Shown here: piece after piece, positions 23,591 through 31,988 of the stretch
How positions within the stretch are numbered: position 1 is the stretch's first letter
How the letters are laid out: every line of letters begins with the position of its first letter
Assembly (NCBI RefSeq): GCF_004114995.1
Contig: NZ_SDJP01000008.1
Location: forward strand, 31,442-95,441
Origin: Halorubrum amylolyticum
GTDB lineage: Archaea > Halobacteriota > Halobacteria > Halobacteriales > Haloferacaceae
Reading direction: 5' to 3'
Length of the DNA: 64,000 bases
Notes under the pieces: model-generated
The model's input: the letters and a program-made list of their open reading frames with translations, nothing else
What the model was told of the DNA's origin: nothing
Databases searched by the model: none
Position numbers and translations under genes: made by a program

Positions 23591-24519
23591 GCTCCGACCC
23601 CCGTGGTCTCGGTCCCGCCCACGCGTAGCTTCGCGCAGAAGAACCCGCCCGTGTCGTTGTGGTGCGGATAGATGCGGTGCGCGCGCGTCACCGACTCGTC
23701 GAACGTCTCGCCGTCCCACTCCGTGACGCCGGGGACCGTGTCGAGCGGGAGGTCGAACGCGACGATCTCGCAGTCCTCCGCCTCCAAGACGTGGTCGAGC
23801 ACCGCCTCGTTCTCCTCGGGCGCGAACGTGCAGGTGGAGTAGACGACGGTCCCGCCGGGACGGGTCGCCTGCACCGCGCGCGCCAAGACCCCCTTCTGGA
23901 TCCCGGCGACCGCGTGGACGTGATCGAGGGTCCACTGATCGAGCACGTCCGGGTTCTTGCGGCAGGTGCCCTCGCACGAGCAGGGCGCGTCGACGAGGGC
24001 GCGATCGAACTCGTCGAACGCGAGCGGCTTCGTCGAGAAGTTTCGCGCGTCCTGGTTCGTGACGATCGCGTTCGTGATCCCGAGGCGCTCGGCGTTGTGC
24101 CGGAGCGCGGAGAGCCGCCCGAGGTTGTTGTCGTTGGCGACGACCGTCCCCTCGTCGTCCATCGCGTCCGCGATCTGGGTGGTCTTGCTGCCGGGCGCCG
24201 CGCAGGCGTCCCAGACGCGCTCGCCCGGCTGCGGGTCGAGCGCGAGCCCGGGGAGCACCGATACCTCCTCCTGCCCGTGGGTCCAGCCGTGGACGTACGG
24301 CCAGTTTCTGCCGGGGTTGCCGTCCGGGAGCCGAAAAAGACCGTCGTGCCAGTCGACGGGCTCGTAGGCCACGCCCTCCTCGTCGAAGGCCTCTCGAACG
24401 CGGACCGGCGAGGCCGCCATCTCGTTCACGCGGACGACCGACGGGAGGGGGCGGTCGCAGGCCGCGCGGAACGCGTCGACGTCGTCGACGAGGGCCTCGT
24501 AGCGGTCGAGGGGATTCAT
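23587..24519 (-). CDS. RsmB/NOP-family RNA (cytosine-C5) methyltransferase
   Basis: 310 residues. SAM-binding motif WDACAAPGSKTTQIAD (AAPGSKT near residue 108). The catalytic motifs are DAPCSCEGTCRKNP and YSTCTFAPEEN, giving both cysteines used by m5C enzymes. The target may be rRNA or tRNA. No PUA domain is fused, but the overlapping downstream gene may supply that role. Confidence 0.93.
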   Translation of the reverse strand: MNPLDRYEALVDDVDAFRAACDRPLPSVVRVNEMAASPVRVREAFDEEGVAYEPVDWHDGLFRLPDGNPGRNWPYVHGWTHGQEEVSVLPGLALDPQPGERVWDACAAPGSKTTQIADAMDDEGTVVANDNNLGRLSALRHNAERLGITNAIVTNQDARNFSTKPLAFDEFDRALVDAPCSCEGTCRKNPDVLDQWTLDHVHAVAGIQKGVLARAVQATRPGGTVVYSTCTFAPEENEAVLDHVLEAEDCEIVAFDLPLDTVPGVTEWDGETFDESVTRAHRIYPHHNDTGGFFCAKLRVGGTETTGVGA

Positions 24520-24597
24520 GACCGTCCTTGCGCGCCGGGCGGTTAGTCGGTTTCGGGACCGGGACGGGGGCGGGGGCGGGGCGATAGCGTTCCTGCT

Positions 24598-25032
24598 TCA
24601 GTTCGGGTCGTACGGGTCCACAGCCGTGTCGAGCCGATAGACATCCGAGACCGTATCGAAATCGTCGTCGAGGGCGTAGAGGTAGTCGAGCCCTTCCGTC
24701 TGCATGTACACGGCGAGACACGCGTCGACGAACGAGAGCGTCTCGTGCCGTCTGAAGAGTGCTTTCGCGGCAGCAATCGCGTCCGCCGTGAGAGATTCGA
24801 CGTAGAACCGGGTGTTCTCCTCGATCCGATCGAGGAGATCGACGGCCGCGTCGTGGCCAGCGTGCGTCGTGAGGCCGTTGAGCGTTTCCGCGAGCACGTA
24901 GTCGAGGATCACCGCTTCCGGCAGGGATCCGTCGTCGACCCCGCGGAGAATTGGAAGTGCGATGTCGTGGGAGCTATCGCGTCGATAGGCCGCCGCGAAG
25001 AGAACCGTGGTGTCGATGAGCGCGCGGGGCAT
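24598..25032 (-). CDS. PIN-domain ribonuclease toxin (VapC family), second locus
   Basis: 144 residues. PIN acidic residues are seen in ALIDTTVLFAA (D6), DYVLAETLNGL (E), LSFVDACLAVY (D) and LYALDDDFD. Its ATG directly abuts the antitoxin's stop codon (TGAATG), a tight toxin-antitoxin operon. It differs from the locus at 16730. Confidence 0.88.
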   Translation of the reverse strand: MPRALIDTTVLFAAAYRRDSSHDIALPILRGVDDGSLPEAVILDYVLAETLNGLTTHAGHDAAVDLLDRIEENTRFYVESLTADAIAAAKALFRRHETLSFVDACLAVYMQTEGLDYLYALDDDFDTVSDVYRLDTAVDPYDPN

Positions 25033-25284
25033 TCACTCGGCGTCGACGCCCCACATGTCGTGGTCCGCCGTTACGTCCGTCGCCTCCGCCCCCTCGTATC
25101 CGTCGAAGTCGCTGAAGGTCCCCGATCGCCGTTGGACGACGTGGACGCGGACGGTTCCGTCGTCTTCGAGATGCCAGCGGAGTTGATCGCCGTCGTCGAT
25201 GTCTAGTTCCCGGCGAATCCGGGCCGGGATGTTCGCTTGATTCCCCGACACCTTGCTTTCGGCGTCGACCCGATCGGTGCTCAT
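25033..25284 (-). CDS. AbrB/SpoVT-type antitoxin, second locus
   Basis: 83 residues. DNA-binding hairpin ESKVSGNQANIPARIRREL, then GDQLRWHLEDDGTVRVHVV. An acidic C-terminal part (FDGYEGAEATDVTADHDMWG) probably binds the PIN toxin. ATG at 25284; longer upstream reading frames are shadows. Confidence 0.88.
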   Translation of the reverse strand: MSTDRVDAESKVSGNQANIPARIRRELDIDDGDQLRWHLEDDGTVRVHVVQRRSGTFSDFDGYEGAEATDVTADHDMWGVDAE

Positions 25285-25407
25285 GCCAACCAGTACGAGA
25301 TCGGCCGTGAAAAATGTAGTGTTCCGGCACACTTCTGGCCGCACAGACGCGACGGCGTCCGCGGGTTCCGCCCCACCTTTAGGTCGACGGCGGGAGTACG
25401 CGAGCCT

Positions 25408-26148
25408 ATGGCACGCATCTCCGTGCTCGACAACGAGGTGTCGCTGGACGAGCCGACGCTGGTCGAGGGGTTCCCTGGCGTCGGGCTCGTCGGCAAGATC
25501 GCGACGGATCACCTGATCGAGGCCCACGACATGGTCCACTACGCGAACGTCCAGTGCGACGGGCTCCCGCGGGTGGCCGTCTATCACGAGTCGGACCCCT
25601 CGCTGACGACGCCGGTGCGGCTGTACGTCGACCAGGAACGCGACCTCGTCGCGCTCCGCAGCGACGTGCCGGTGAACCCCGGCGCCGCGACCGAGGTCGC
25701 CGGCTGTCTCGACAGCTGGTTCTCGGAAAACGGTGCGTTCCCCGTGTTCCTCTCCGGACTCGGCCGCGAGAAGGACGAGGCGCCGCCCGACCTGTACGGC
25801 GTCGCGACCGGGAACGGCGGCGGGGCGCTCTCGCGCGCCGAGGTCGAGGAGCCGCCGGAGTCGGGGCTCGTCTCGGGGCCGACCGGGGCGATGCTGGCGG
25901 AGTCGCTGGAGCGCGACCGCGACGCGGTCGGGCTCGTCGTCGAGTCGGACCCGCAGTTCCCCGACCCGGAGGCGGCGCGGGTCCTCATCCTCGACGGTAT
26001 CGACCCGATCGCCGGAACCGAGACGCCCACCGAGGGGCTCGTCGATCAGGCGACCGAGATCCGGAACGCGAAGCAGGCGTTCGCGAAGCGGATGCAGGAG
26101 GCGACCGAGGAGAGCTCGCAGGCGGAGCCGCTGAAGATGTTCCAGTGA
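25408..26148 (+). CDS. Proteasome assembly chaperone family (PAC2) protein
   Basis: 246 residues. PAC2 domain with LDEPTLVEGFPGVGLVGKIATDHLIE near the N-terminus and FPVFLSGLGREKDEAPPDLYGVATG in the middle. The C-terminal GLVDQATEIRNAKQAFAKRM helix may end in an assembly motif. Related archaeal proteins are ATP-grasp-like chaperones for the 20S proteasome. ATG at 25408 was chosen; the long upstream extension overlaps the divergent antitoxin gene. Confidence 0.88.
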   Translation: MARISVLDNEVSLDEPTLVEGFPGVGLVGKIATDHLIEAHDMVHYANVQCDGLPRVAVYHESDPSLTTPVRLYVDQERDLVALRSDVPVNPGAATEVAGCLDSWFSENGAFPVFLSGLGREKDEAPPDLYGVATGNGGGALSRAEVEEPPESGLVSGPTGAMLAESLERDRDAVGLVVESDPQFPDPEAARVLILDGIDPIAGTETPTEGLVDQATEIRNAKQAFAKRMQEATEESSQAEPLKMFQ

Positions 26149-26187
26149 GGGGCGGCGGTGCTCGGCGCCGCGGCCGAAATCGACCCG

Positions 26188-27531
26188 TCAGTCCCCGCCT
26201 TCAAGCTCGTCGAGGATCGGCCGGTACTTGAGCTGGACCTCGTCCCACTCGCGGTCGGGGTCGGAGTCGGCGACCAGACCGACGCCGGCGAAGAGGGTGG
26301 CGCGGCGGGGCGTCGTCACCGCGGACCGGATCGCGACCGCGAACGCGCCGTTGCCGGCGGCGTCGATCCACCCGACCGGCGCGGCGTACCAGCCGCGGTC
26401 GAACGGCTCCGTGTCGTGGATCGTTTCGAGCGCGCGGTCCGGGGGAAGCCCCCCGACCGCGGGAGTGGGGTGGAGCGCCTCGACGAGGTCGAGGACGTGG
26501 CGGTCCGCGTTCAGCTCGGCCGTGATCGGAGTGTGGAGGTGTTGGACCGTGGCGAGCCGCCGGACGCGACGCGCGCTCGCGGAGATGGAGGCCGCGAACG
26601 GCTCCAGCTGCTCGCGGACGGTGTCGGCGACGAGCTCGTGTTCGTGGACGTTCTTGGCGTCGTCGAGCAGCTCCCGCGCGAGCCACTCGTCTTCGGCCGG
26701 CGTCTCCCCGCGGCCGGTCGTCCCCGCGAGCGCGTCGGTCTCGACGGTGCGGCCGCGCAACGCGACCAGCCGCTCCGGCGTCGCGCCGAAGAAGGCGCTC
26801 CCGCCGGCGTCGGGCTCGAAGTAGTAGCGGTGGCAGTCCGGGTACTTCTCCGCGAGCCGGTCCAGCGTCGCCGCCCGCGGGAACTCCGCGGCGAGATCCG
26901 CCTCCAGCGCCTGCGCGAGCACCACCTTCCGGAGGTCGCCGCCGCGGATCCGACCGACGGCGGCCTCCACGCTCTCGCGCCACGCCTCCCGGCTCGTCGT
27001 CCGGCGGGTCCCCGCGATCCCGGGCCGCGGCGGGCGATCCGCTGCCGATGCCTCCGCGAGCCCCGCGATCCGGTCGCGTTCCTCGGCGAGCCGTTCCTCG
27101 ACCGCGCTCGGATCGACGTCGTCGCCGACCGCGTTCACCGTGAGCCACGCGCCGTTGTCAGCGAACGTGACCTGCACGCGCGGGAGGACGAACCGCGCCT
27201 CCGGGAACGGCCCCCACGGGTCGCCGTCGCAGCCCCCCTCGTGGAAGGCGAACCCGCCGAACAGCCGGGGGCGGGCGGCCTCGGTCCCGGCGTGGACGTC
27301 GCCGGAGTCGAACAGGTCGTCGGCACCTGCCCGGATCTCCGCGAACCGGTCCGGGCCACTGGCGGTCAGCGTCGCGGCCGCGTCGCTGGCGAGCACGAGC
27401 GCGTCGTCGGGGGCGTTCCACGTCGTTCGCGGCGCCGGGAGGGAGTCGAACGCGGCCGCGAACGCGGGTGCGTCGATCCCGGTCGTGCGACTAACGAGGG
27501 TCGAGGCCGGGGACGAACGCGCCCGTTCCAT
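26188..27531 (-). CDS. menF: Isochorismate synthase
   Basis: 447 residues. Chorismate-binding domain in the C-terminal 260 residues: LRKVVLAQALEADL, FFGATPERLVALRG, TAELNADRHVLDLVEALHPTPAVGG and AVAIRSAVT. It makes isochorismate for menaquinone, the haloarchaeal respiratory quinone. The expected menD neighbour is not present; menE is 7 kb away. It is convergent with the PAC2 gene. Confidence 0.93.
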   Translation of the reverse strand: MERARSSPASTLVSRTTGIDAPAFAAAFDSLPAPRTTWNAPDDALVLASDAAATLTASGPDRFAEIRAGADDLFDSGDVHAGTEAARPRLFGGFAFHEGGCDGDPWGPFPEARFVLPRVQVTFADNGAWLTVNAVGDDVDPSAVEERLAEERDRIAGLAEASAADRPPRPGIAGTRRTTSREAWRESVEAAVGRIRGGDLRKVVLAQALEADLAAEFPRAATLDRLAEKYPDCHRYYFEPDAGGSAFFGATPERLVALRGRTVETDALAGTTGRGETPAEDEWLARELLDDAKNVHEHELVADTVREQLEPFAASISASARRVRRLATVQHLHTPITAELNADRHVLDLVEALHPTPAVGGLPPDRALETIHDTEPFDRGWYAAPVGWIDAAGNGAFAVAIRSAVTTPRRATLFAGVGLVADSDPDREWDEVQLKYRPILDELEGGD

Positions 27532-27606
27532 TGGTTTCGGGTCGGGACCGGGGACCCTTTATCCTGACTATCCCGGGGAATCCGCGAACGAGGATGTGGG
27601 CGCGGT

Positions 27607-28257
27607 TCAGCTGTAGCGTTCCTCGTTCCACGGGTTCGCGGTGTCGCTGTAGCCGCGCTTCTCCCAGTAGCCGAGCTCCTTCTCCGTGAGGAACTCGACA
27701 CCGGAGACCCACTTGGCCCCCTTGTAGGCGTACTTGTGAGGCGTGACGACCCGGATCGGACCGCCGTGGTCGGCGGGGAGATCGTCGCCGTCGAACCCGT
27801 AGGCGAACAGCACGCCCTTGCGGGTGCACTCCTCCAGCGAGAGGTTGGTCGTGTAGCCGTCGAGCGCGTGGAACAGGACGTGGTCGGCGTCGTCGCGGAC
27901 GCCCGCGCGCTCGACGATTTCGCCGAACTCGACCCCGGTGAACGCGCAGTCGAACTTGCTCCAGCCGGTCACGCAATGGAAGTCCTGGCGCTGGGTCACC
28001 GACAGGAGGTCGCGAAACGCGGAGAGGGAGTACGTGAGCGGGTCTTCAACCGCGCCCCAGACCTCGAACTCGAACGTCTCCGGGTCCCACGAGGGCGTCC
28101 CGCTCTTCGAGAGCACCGGGAAGCGGTCGGTCTCGCGCTGTCCCGGCGGGAGTCGATCGTCTCCGTACTCGCGGTAGAGGTCCGTAAGGTCCTCGACCGC
28201 GTCGGGGTCCGCAGTGTCTGCGGGGCCTGCGGCGTCGGATGCGCCGGCTTCGGTCAT
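27607..28257 (-). CDS. Sulfite-oxidase-fold molybdopterin oxidoreductase
   Basis: 216 residues, a compact single-domain version. The molybdenum-ligand Cys is in DFHCVTGWSKFDCAF. DHGGPIRVVTPHKYAYKGAKWV is the usual SuoX/MsrP phosphate-binding and product region. There is no Tat or Sec signal, so it should be cytosolic, unlike periplasmic MsrP. The substrate is unknown. Confidence 0.87.
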   Translation of the reverse strand: MTEAGASDAAGPADTADPDAVEDLTDLYREYGDDRLPPGQRETDRFPVLSKSGTPSWDPETFEFEVWGAVEDPLTYSLSAFRDLLSVTQRQDFHCVTGWSKFDCAFTGVEFGEIVERAGVRDDADHVLFHALDGYTTNLSLEECTRKGVLFAYGFDGDDLPADHGGPIRVVTPHKYAYKGAKWVSGVEFLTEKELGYWEKRGYSDTANPWNEERYS

Positions 28258-28453
28258 GGTCGCCCGTACGGCCCCGCGTCACCTATGGATGTCGTTCTCG
28301 CGGAAGCGGCGACGGGCGCGCCCGAAGCATCGGATAGATATGTTGGGGAATATTCACAAACTCCGATATCAAAAATAGATATTCGGTGTTTTAGAACTCA
28401 AATTCCAAAACTGCCCGAAATCGGTTTCTAATATCCGTAGCATCGACGCCACA

Positions 28454-28461
28454 TTTATATA
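28454..28461 (+). promoter_or_regulatory. TATA box deciding the start of the RHH gene
   Basis: TTTATATA predicts a transcript start near 28484. That excludes the GTG at 28480 and leaves the ATG at 28489. Confidence 0.55.
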
Positions 28462-28488
28462 CCCATTCCCATTACTCCCGTGCAGGAA

Positions 28489-28704
28489 ATGCCACAAGTA
28501 GAGATAACCGTGCCGGAGCATCTGGAGATGCAGATCGCTCAGATGGTCGAGCAGGGGGAGTTCCTCAACCGCGAGGAGGCGGTCGAAGAGCTCCTGTCGA
28601 CGGGGATAAAGGCGTTCAAGACGAGCGGTCCGCGAGACGAGGAGGACTCCGGCGGGTTCGAAGACGAGGGCATGATGGGCCACGAAGACGAGTACGTCTT
28701 CTGA
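28489..28704 (+). CDS. Ribbon-helix-helix (CopG-like) small regulator
   Basis: 71 residues. PQVEITVPEHLEMQIAQMVE forms the DNA-binding strand and first helix, and FLNREEAVEELLSTGIKAF the second. The C-terminus is acidic and Met/His-containing (GMMGHEDEYVF), a feature of a widely conserved haloarchaeal family. The target is unknown. Confidence 0.85.
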   Translation: MPQVEITVPEHLEMQIAQMVEQGEFLNREEAVEELLSTGIKAFKTSGPRDEEDSGGFEDEGMMGHEDEYVF

Positions 28705-28789
28705 GGGAGCGCGCCGCTCCGCTTTGTCCCGGCCGGTTCTGGTCTTCCCGTCCGACGCCTGTTCCGATCGTCGTTTTCCGGCCTGCTTC

Positions 28790-28888
28790 GTCCCCGTACC
28801 GCCCACGCATCGTTCCGCTGTCGTCCCCGTACCGTCCACGCATCGTTCCGCTGTCATCCCCGCACCGTCCACGCATCGTTCCGCTGTC
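28790..28888. repeat. 33-bp tandem repeat, three units
   Basis: Units at 28790-28822, 28823-28855 and 28856-28888 share the core CACGCATCGTTCCGCTGTC with one or two changes each. A partial fourth unit follows. No spacers, so it is not a CRISPR. Confidence 0.85.
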
Positions 28889-28959
28889 ATCCCCGCGTCG
28901 TCACCGATTCGTTCCCGCTGTGTGTTGGTGGGCGTGAGTCGAAACGCTACAGAACCGTG

Positions 28960-28993
28960 CGTATACCCCTCAACAACGCTTAAAGGGTATACG
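28960..28993. promoter_or_regulatory. Operator-like inverted repeat around the UPF0058 TATA box
   Basis: A perfect 9-bp inverted repeat, CGTATACCC (28960-28968) and GGGTATACG (28985-28993), encloses the TTAAAG box at 28980-28985. The box is centred 27 nt before the ATG at 29010. A dimeric repressor bound here would occlude TBP/TFB. Confidence 0.55.
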
Positions 28994-29009
28994 ACCCGTA
29001 TCAAGGGAC

Positions 29010-29288
29010 ATGCACAAAGACGAGCTCCTCGAACTCCACGAGCAGATGGTGACGATCATGGAGCACTTCCGCAACCACGAGACCGTGGACGGCTCGCTTT
29101 TCGACCCGTACGACGAGCTGGACGTCGATCCCTCTCACGTCCACAAATCGAAGAGCGAACACAAACACGCCGTGTTCGTCCTCGGCAACGCCCTCGCGAA
29201 CGCGATGAGCGAAGACGAGTTCTCCCCCGCCGGTCGCGTGGGCAAGCGGATGAAGGAGCTGGCCGACGACGCCGAAAGCAAGATCTGA
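29010..29288 (+). CDS. UPF0058 family protein
   Basis: 92 residues: KDELLELHEQMVTIMEHF, then VDPSHVHKSKSEHKHAVFVL. The His-rich segment is the hallmark of UPF0058, a small archaeal helical family that may bind metal. The function is unknown. A shorter paralog is at 57496. The promoter has a clear operator-like repeat. Confidence 0.88.
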   Translation: MHKDELLELHEQMVTIMEHFRNHETVDGSLFDPYDELDVDPSHVHKSKSEHKHAVFVLGNALANAMSEDEFSPAGRVGKRMKELADDAESKI

Positions 29289-29404
29289 GCCGGCGACACC
29301 GCCGGATTCCGGACCTCCTCGCGACCGACGCGACCGCGATCGGCACAGTCTCAGATCGGGACCGACCCGCGAACTCTTAAGCGCTCGGCCGCTCCCTCAC
29401 CCAC

Positions 29405-31201
29405 ATGGTCGCGGAGGCGCTTTCGTCCGACGCCGCCCACCTCGCCGCCGGCGGCGTTCTCGTCGCCGGCGCTCTCGCCGTCGTGTATCGAGCCGACCGC
29501 CCGGGAGGAGCGTGGACGCGGGCGCTTCGCTCCCGCTTTCTCCTCGGCGTCCCGTGGGGGACGCTCGTCGCGATCGCCGCGGTCGTCGCGGTGTACCTGT
29601 TCGTACAGAGCGGGCTGGAGAATCCGGACCGACCCGTCGTGATCCCGTTCCGGTCGTGGTCGTACTTCTACCCCGAGGGAATGCTCTGGTCCGGACTCGC
29701 ACACTCCGGACGGGGCCACATCACGGGGAACCTCCTGTCGACGCTCGTCGCCGGCACGCTCGCCGAGTACGCCTACGGGCACTTCCCGGGCGGCCGCGAC
29801 GTCGACGAGGAGACCGGAACGGTGCGGTCCGCGTTGCCGTCCGTCGGGTCGCTGCCGTCGATCGAGTCGCTCTCCCGCGACTCGCTCGCCGCGAACCCCT
29901 TCCTCCGGGCGTTCGTCGTCGTTCCGGGGGCGATGCTGTCGTTCGGCGTCCTCTCGTCGCTGTTCGCGCTCGGGCCGGTGATCGGCTTCTCGGGCGTGGT
30001 GTTCGCGCTGTGGGGGTTCGCGCTCGTCTTTTACCCGGTCAAAACGATCGCCGCGCTCACCGGAGCGACGCTGGTGAACGTGGCCTACGAGACGCTCCGG
30101 AACCCGGTCGTCGTCTCCGAGGCGAGCGGCTCGTACGGGACGCCGAGCTGGGCGAACATCGCGATACAGGGACACGCGGTCGGGCTGATCGGGGGGGTCC
30201 TCGCCGCGGTGTGGTTGGTCCGGCGGAGACGCCGACAGAGACACCGAGGGAAGCCGATCGAGTGGATCGATCCGGACTCGCGGACGGCCGCGCTGGCCGC
30301 GTTCGGCGCGGTCCTGCTGTTCGGGGCGTCCCGCCGGCTCTGGGCCGTCTACTGGCACCTCGGAAACGAACGGTACGAGCTGTACCGCGCGGTCGGCCTC
30401 GGCCTCCTCGCGGTCCTCGCGGCGATCGTCGCGCTCGCGGTCGCCGGGCGCGACCAGCCGATTAGGCCGGAGCTAGCCGTCCCGGAACCGGAGACGGTCA
30501 GGGAGGGCGTTCGGTCCGCGACGCCCGCGGCGGTCGGCCTGCTGCTGCTCGTCTCGGCGCTGGCGGTCGTGGCCGGGCCGGGGATCGCCCCGAACCTCGT
30601 CGCGGTCGACGACGACGAGCTCCCGGGCGACCCGATCGAGGTCGACGGGTATCGGGTGACGTACGCCGAGAACGTCGAGAATCGGGCGGTGAGCGTCGTC
30701 GACGTGGAGGCGTTCGGGCGGTCGACGAGCGTCAACACCTCCGGGGTGATCGTGGCGAACGCCGACCGGGAGATCTGGACCACCGCGGTCTCGAAGGGGA
30801 ACCTCGCCTTCTGGGGGTACCGCGCGGTCGACGTGGGCGGGACGGGCTGGCGCGAGACCGTCTGGGTCCAGCGCACCGGCTGGGTTGCGACGAACGGCGG
30901 CCCGACCTACCGGGTCGACGCGGTGCGGAACGAGACGCGCTCGACGCTGTTCACGAGCGAGCCGGCGCGGGCCGAGCCGCGGATCGACGGCCGGAACGTC
31001 ACGGTCGCCGCCGTCGAGGACGGGTTCGAACTGCGCGTCGAGGGCGACGGGGAGAGCGAAGTCGGCTCCCTTCCGGCGGCGAACGAGTCGGTGACGCTGC
31101 GGGGAGTCACGTTCGTCCGGAAGAGCGACGCCGTGTTCGCGGTGCGGGGGAAGACGCGGGTGCGGATCGCGGAGCGGGAGACGTACGAGGGGCGGCAGTA
31201 A
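29405..31201 (+). CDS. Rhomboid-family intramembrane serine protease with large C-terminal domain
   Basis: 598 residues. The rhomboid core includes HITGN (H105-N109), the catalytic Ser196 in GFSGVVFALWGF and His257 in GHAVGLIGG. All active-site parts are present, so it should be an active protease. More helices follow (about 295-310, 325-345, 365-385). The last 200 residues form a soluble, probably extracellular, beta-rich domain (DPIEVDGYRVTYAENVENRA). The domain may present or recognise surface substrates. Confidence 0.88.
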   Translation: MVAEALSSDAAHLAAGGVLVAGALAVVYRADRPGGAWTRALRSRFLLGVPWGTLVAIAAVVAVYLFVQSGLENPDRPVVIPFRSWSYFYPEGMLWSGLAHSGRGHITGNLLSTLVAGTLAEYAYGHFPGGRDVDEETGTVRSALPSVGSLPSIESLSRDSLAANPFLRAFVVVPGAMLSFGVLSSLFALGPVIGFSGVVFALWGFALVFYPVKTIAALTGATLVNVAYETLRNPVVVSEASGSYGTPSWANIAIQGHAVGLIGGVLAAVWLVRRRRRQRHRGKPIEWIDPDSRTAALAAFGAVLLFGASRRLWAVYWHLGNERYELYRAVGLGLLAVLAAIVALAVAGRDQPIRPELAVPEPETVREGVRSATPAAVGLLLLVSALAVVAGPGIAPNLVAVDDDELPGDPIEVDGYRVTYAENVENRAVSVVDVEAFGRSTSVNTSGVIVANADREIWTTAVSKGNLAFWGYRAVDVGGTGWRETVWVQRTGWVATNGGPTYRVDAVRNETRSTLFTSEPARAEPRIDGRNVTVAAVEDGFELRVEGDGESEVGSLPAANESVTLRGVTFVRKSDAVFAVRGKTRVRIAERETYEGRQ

Positions 31202-31248
31202 GGCGACGCGGTGCTGTTTGGATCCCCTTCTTCGAGTTCGAGCTGGAT

Positions 31249-31437
31249 ATGCACTGGCGAGAAGCCCTCTCAGAGTACGCTGGGCAGCACGAGTCCCACT
31301 GTACCGACTTCGCTCAGGCAGTCCTCCAACGTGCAGAACGGGACGATCTGCTCGATCGCCAAGGACCAACGAGACAAGAGTTCATCACGTATCTGGACGA
31401 AGGACTTGTCGAACGAGACTTCAGAGAAATGTTTTGA
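31249..31437 (+). CDS. Small hypothetical protein
   Basis: 62 residues beginning MHWREALSEYAGQHES, helical and charged. The frame stays open upstream as WIPFFEFELD, so it could be the tail of a decayed larger gene or have a different start. No clear promoter. It is convergent with a 34-codon ORF at the edge of an AT-richer patch. Confidence 0.4.
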   Translation: MHWREALSEYAGQHESHCTDFAQAVLQRAERDDLLDRQGPTRQEFITYLDEGLVERDFREMF

Positions 31438-31542
31438 TCAGTCGCGAAGCTCGGCGACCGACTGACCGACTTCACGGACGTGTTCACTCCGCTCAAGGTC
31501 AAGTTCTTCAGCGAGGTAGTCAACTGTCTCTTCAAGACTCAT
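31438..31542 (-). CDS. 34-residue acidic small protein, leaderless
   Basis: MSLEETVDYLAEELDLERSE begins this helical, acidic peptide. A strong TATAAATA box (31566-31573) lies 27 nt before this ATG, supporting it over a longer in-frame start at 31629. The function is unknown; the size and helix pattern would fit a small regulator. Confidence 0.5.
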   Translation of the reverse strand: MSLEETVDYLAEELDLERSEHVREVGQSVAELRD

Positions 31543-31565
31543 ACTAGAAGGAAGTCTGTGAAGCG

Positions 31566-31573
31566 GTATAAAT
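31566..31573 (-). promoter_or_regulatory. TATA box of the 34-residue ORF
   Basis: TATAAATA is centred 27 nt upstream of the ATG at 31542. Confidence 0.6.
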
Positions 31574-31685
31574 ATAGTGCTGATATTTTTTGCTCTGCCG
31601 CCTGCGTTGAAATACTCTTCTTCAGACATATTCTTGTCTGAAACAGCTGGTCGATGAAGAGTGCGAACTGAATGGCCCGAGTGAT

Positions 31686-31853
31686 TCAGAAGAGGCCAAT
31701 AATCCAGATCAAGGATGAGACGGTAAACCCACTAATAAATGCCACCAACAGGAAGATAGCAACCCATCGTCGTGCGTTATCTGGGAGATACGGTATCTCA
31801 CTTGGATAAATTGGGGCAAACGTCCCTTTTTCATCAGAACCGCGTCCATCCAT
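31686..31853 (-). CDS. Small single-helix membrane protein
   Basis: 55 residues from MDGRGSDEKG, with one C-terminal transmembrane helix (VAIFLLVAFISGFTVSSLIW). A TATA-like aaataatag is near the right distance upstream. A GTG start at 31949 would give 87 residues. Base composition is markedly lower in GC than its neighbours, which suggests recent acquisition. No family recognised. Confidence 0.45.
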   Translation of the reverse strand: MDGRGSDEKGTFAPIYPSEIPYLPDNARRWVAIFLLVAFISGFTVSSLIWIIGLF

Positions 31854-31988
31854 ATAATATGGTAGAAATCCTACACTATTATTTCTTCTGCTGTATTGAC
31901 CGGAATCGGGCCGAGACGAGTCACGTACCGAGTATTTAGTTAAAATCACCCGAGCGAGAAGCGCAGCCGCGACTGCGAGACCGGACCG

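Larger units (their letters stand above)
28705..29009. other. Intergenic region with the 33-bp repeat and a promoter; no gene
   Basis: This 305-bp gap holds three 33-bp tandem units and the operator-like promoter of the next gene. I see no supported ORF; frames crossing the repeat are artefacts of its length being divisible by three. Confidence 0.6.

Noticed and set aside
28724..29380. 218-codon ORF crossing the 33-bp repeat and the UPF0058 gene
   Set aside because: The repeat length is divisible by three, which keeps the frame open by chance; it overlaps a better gene.
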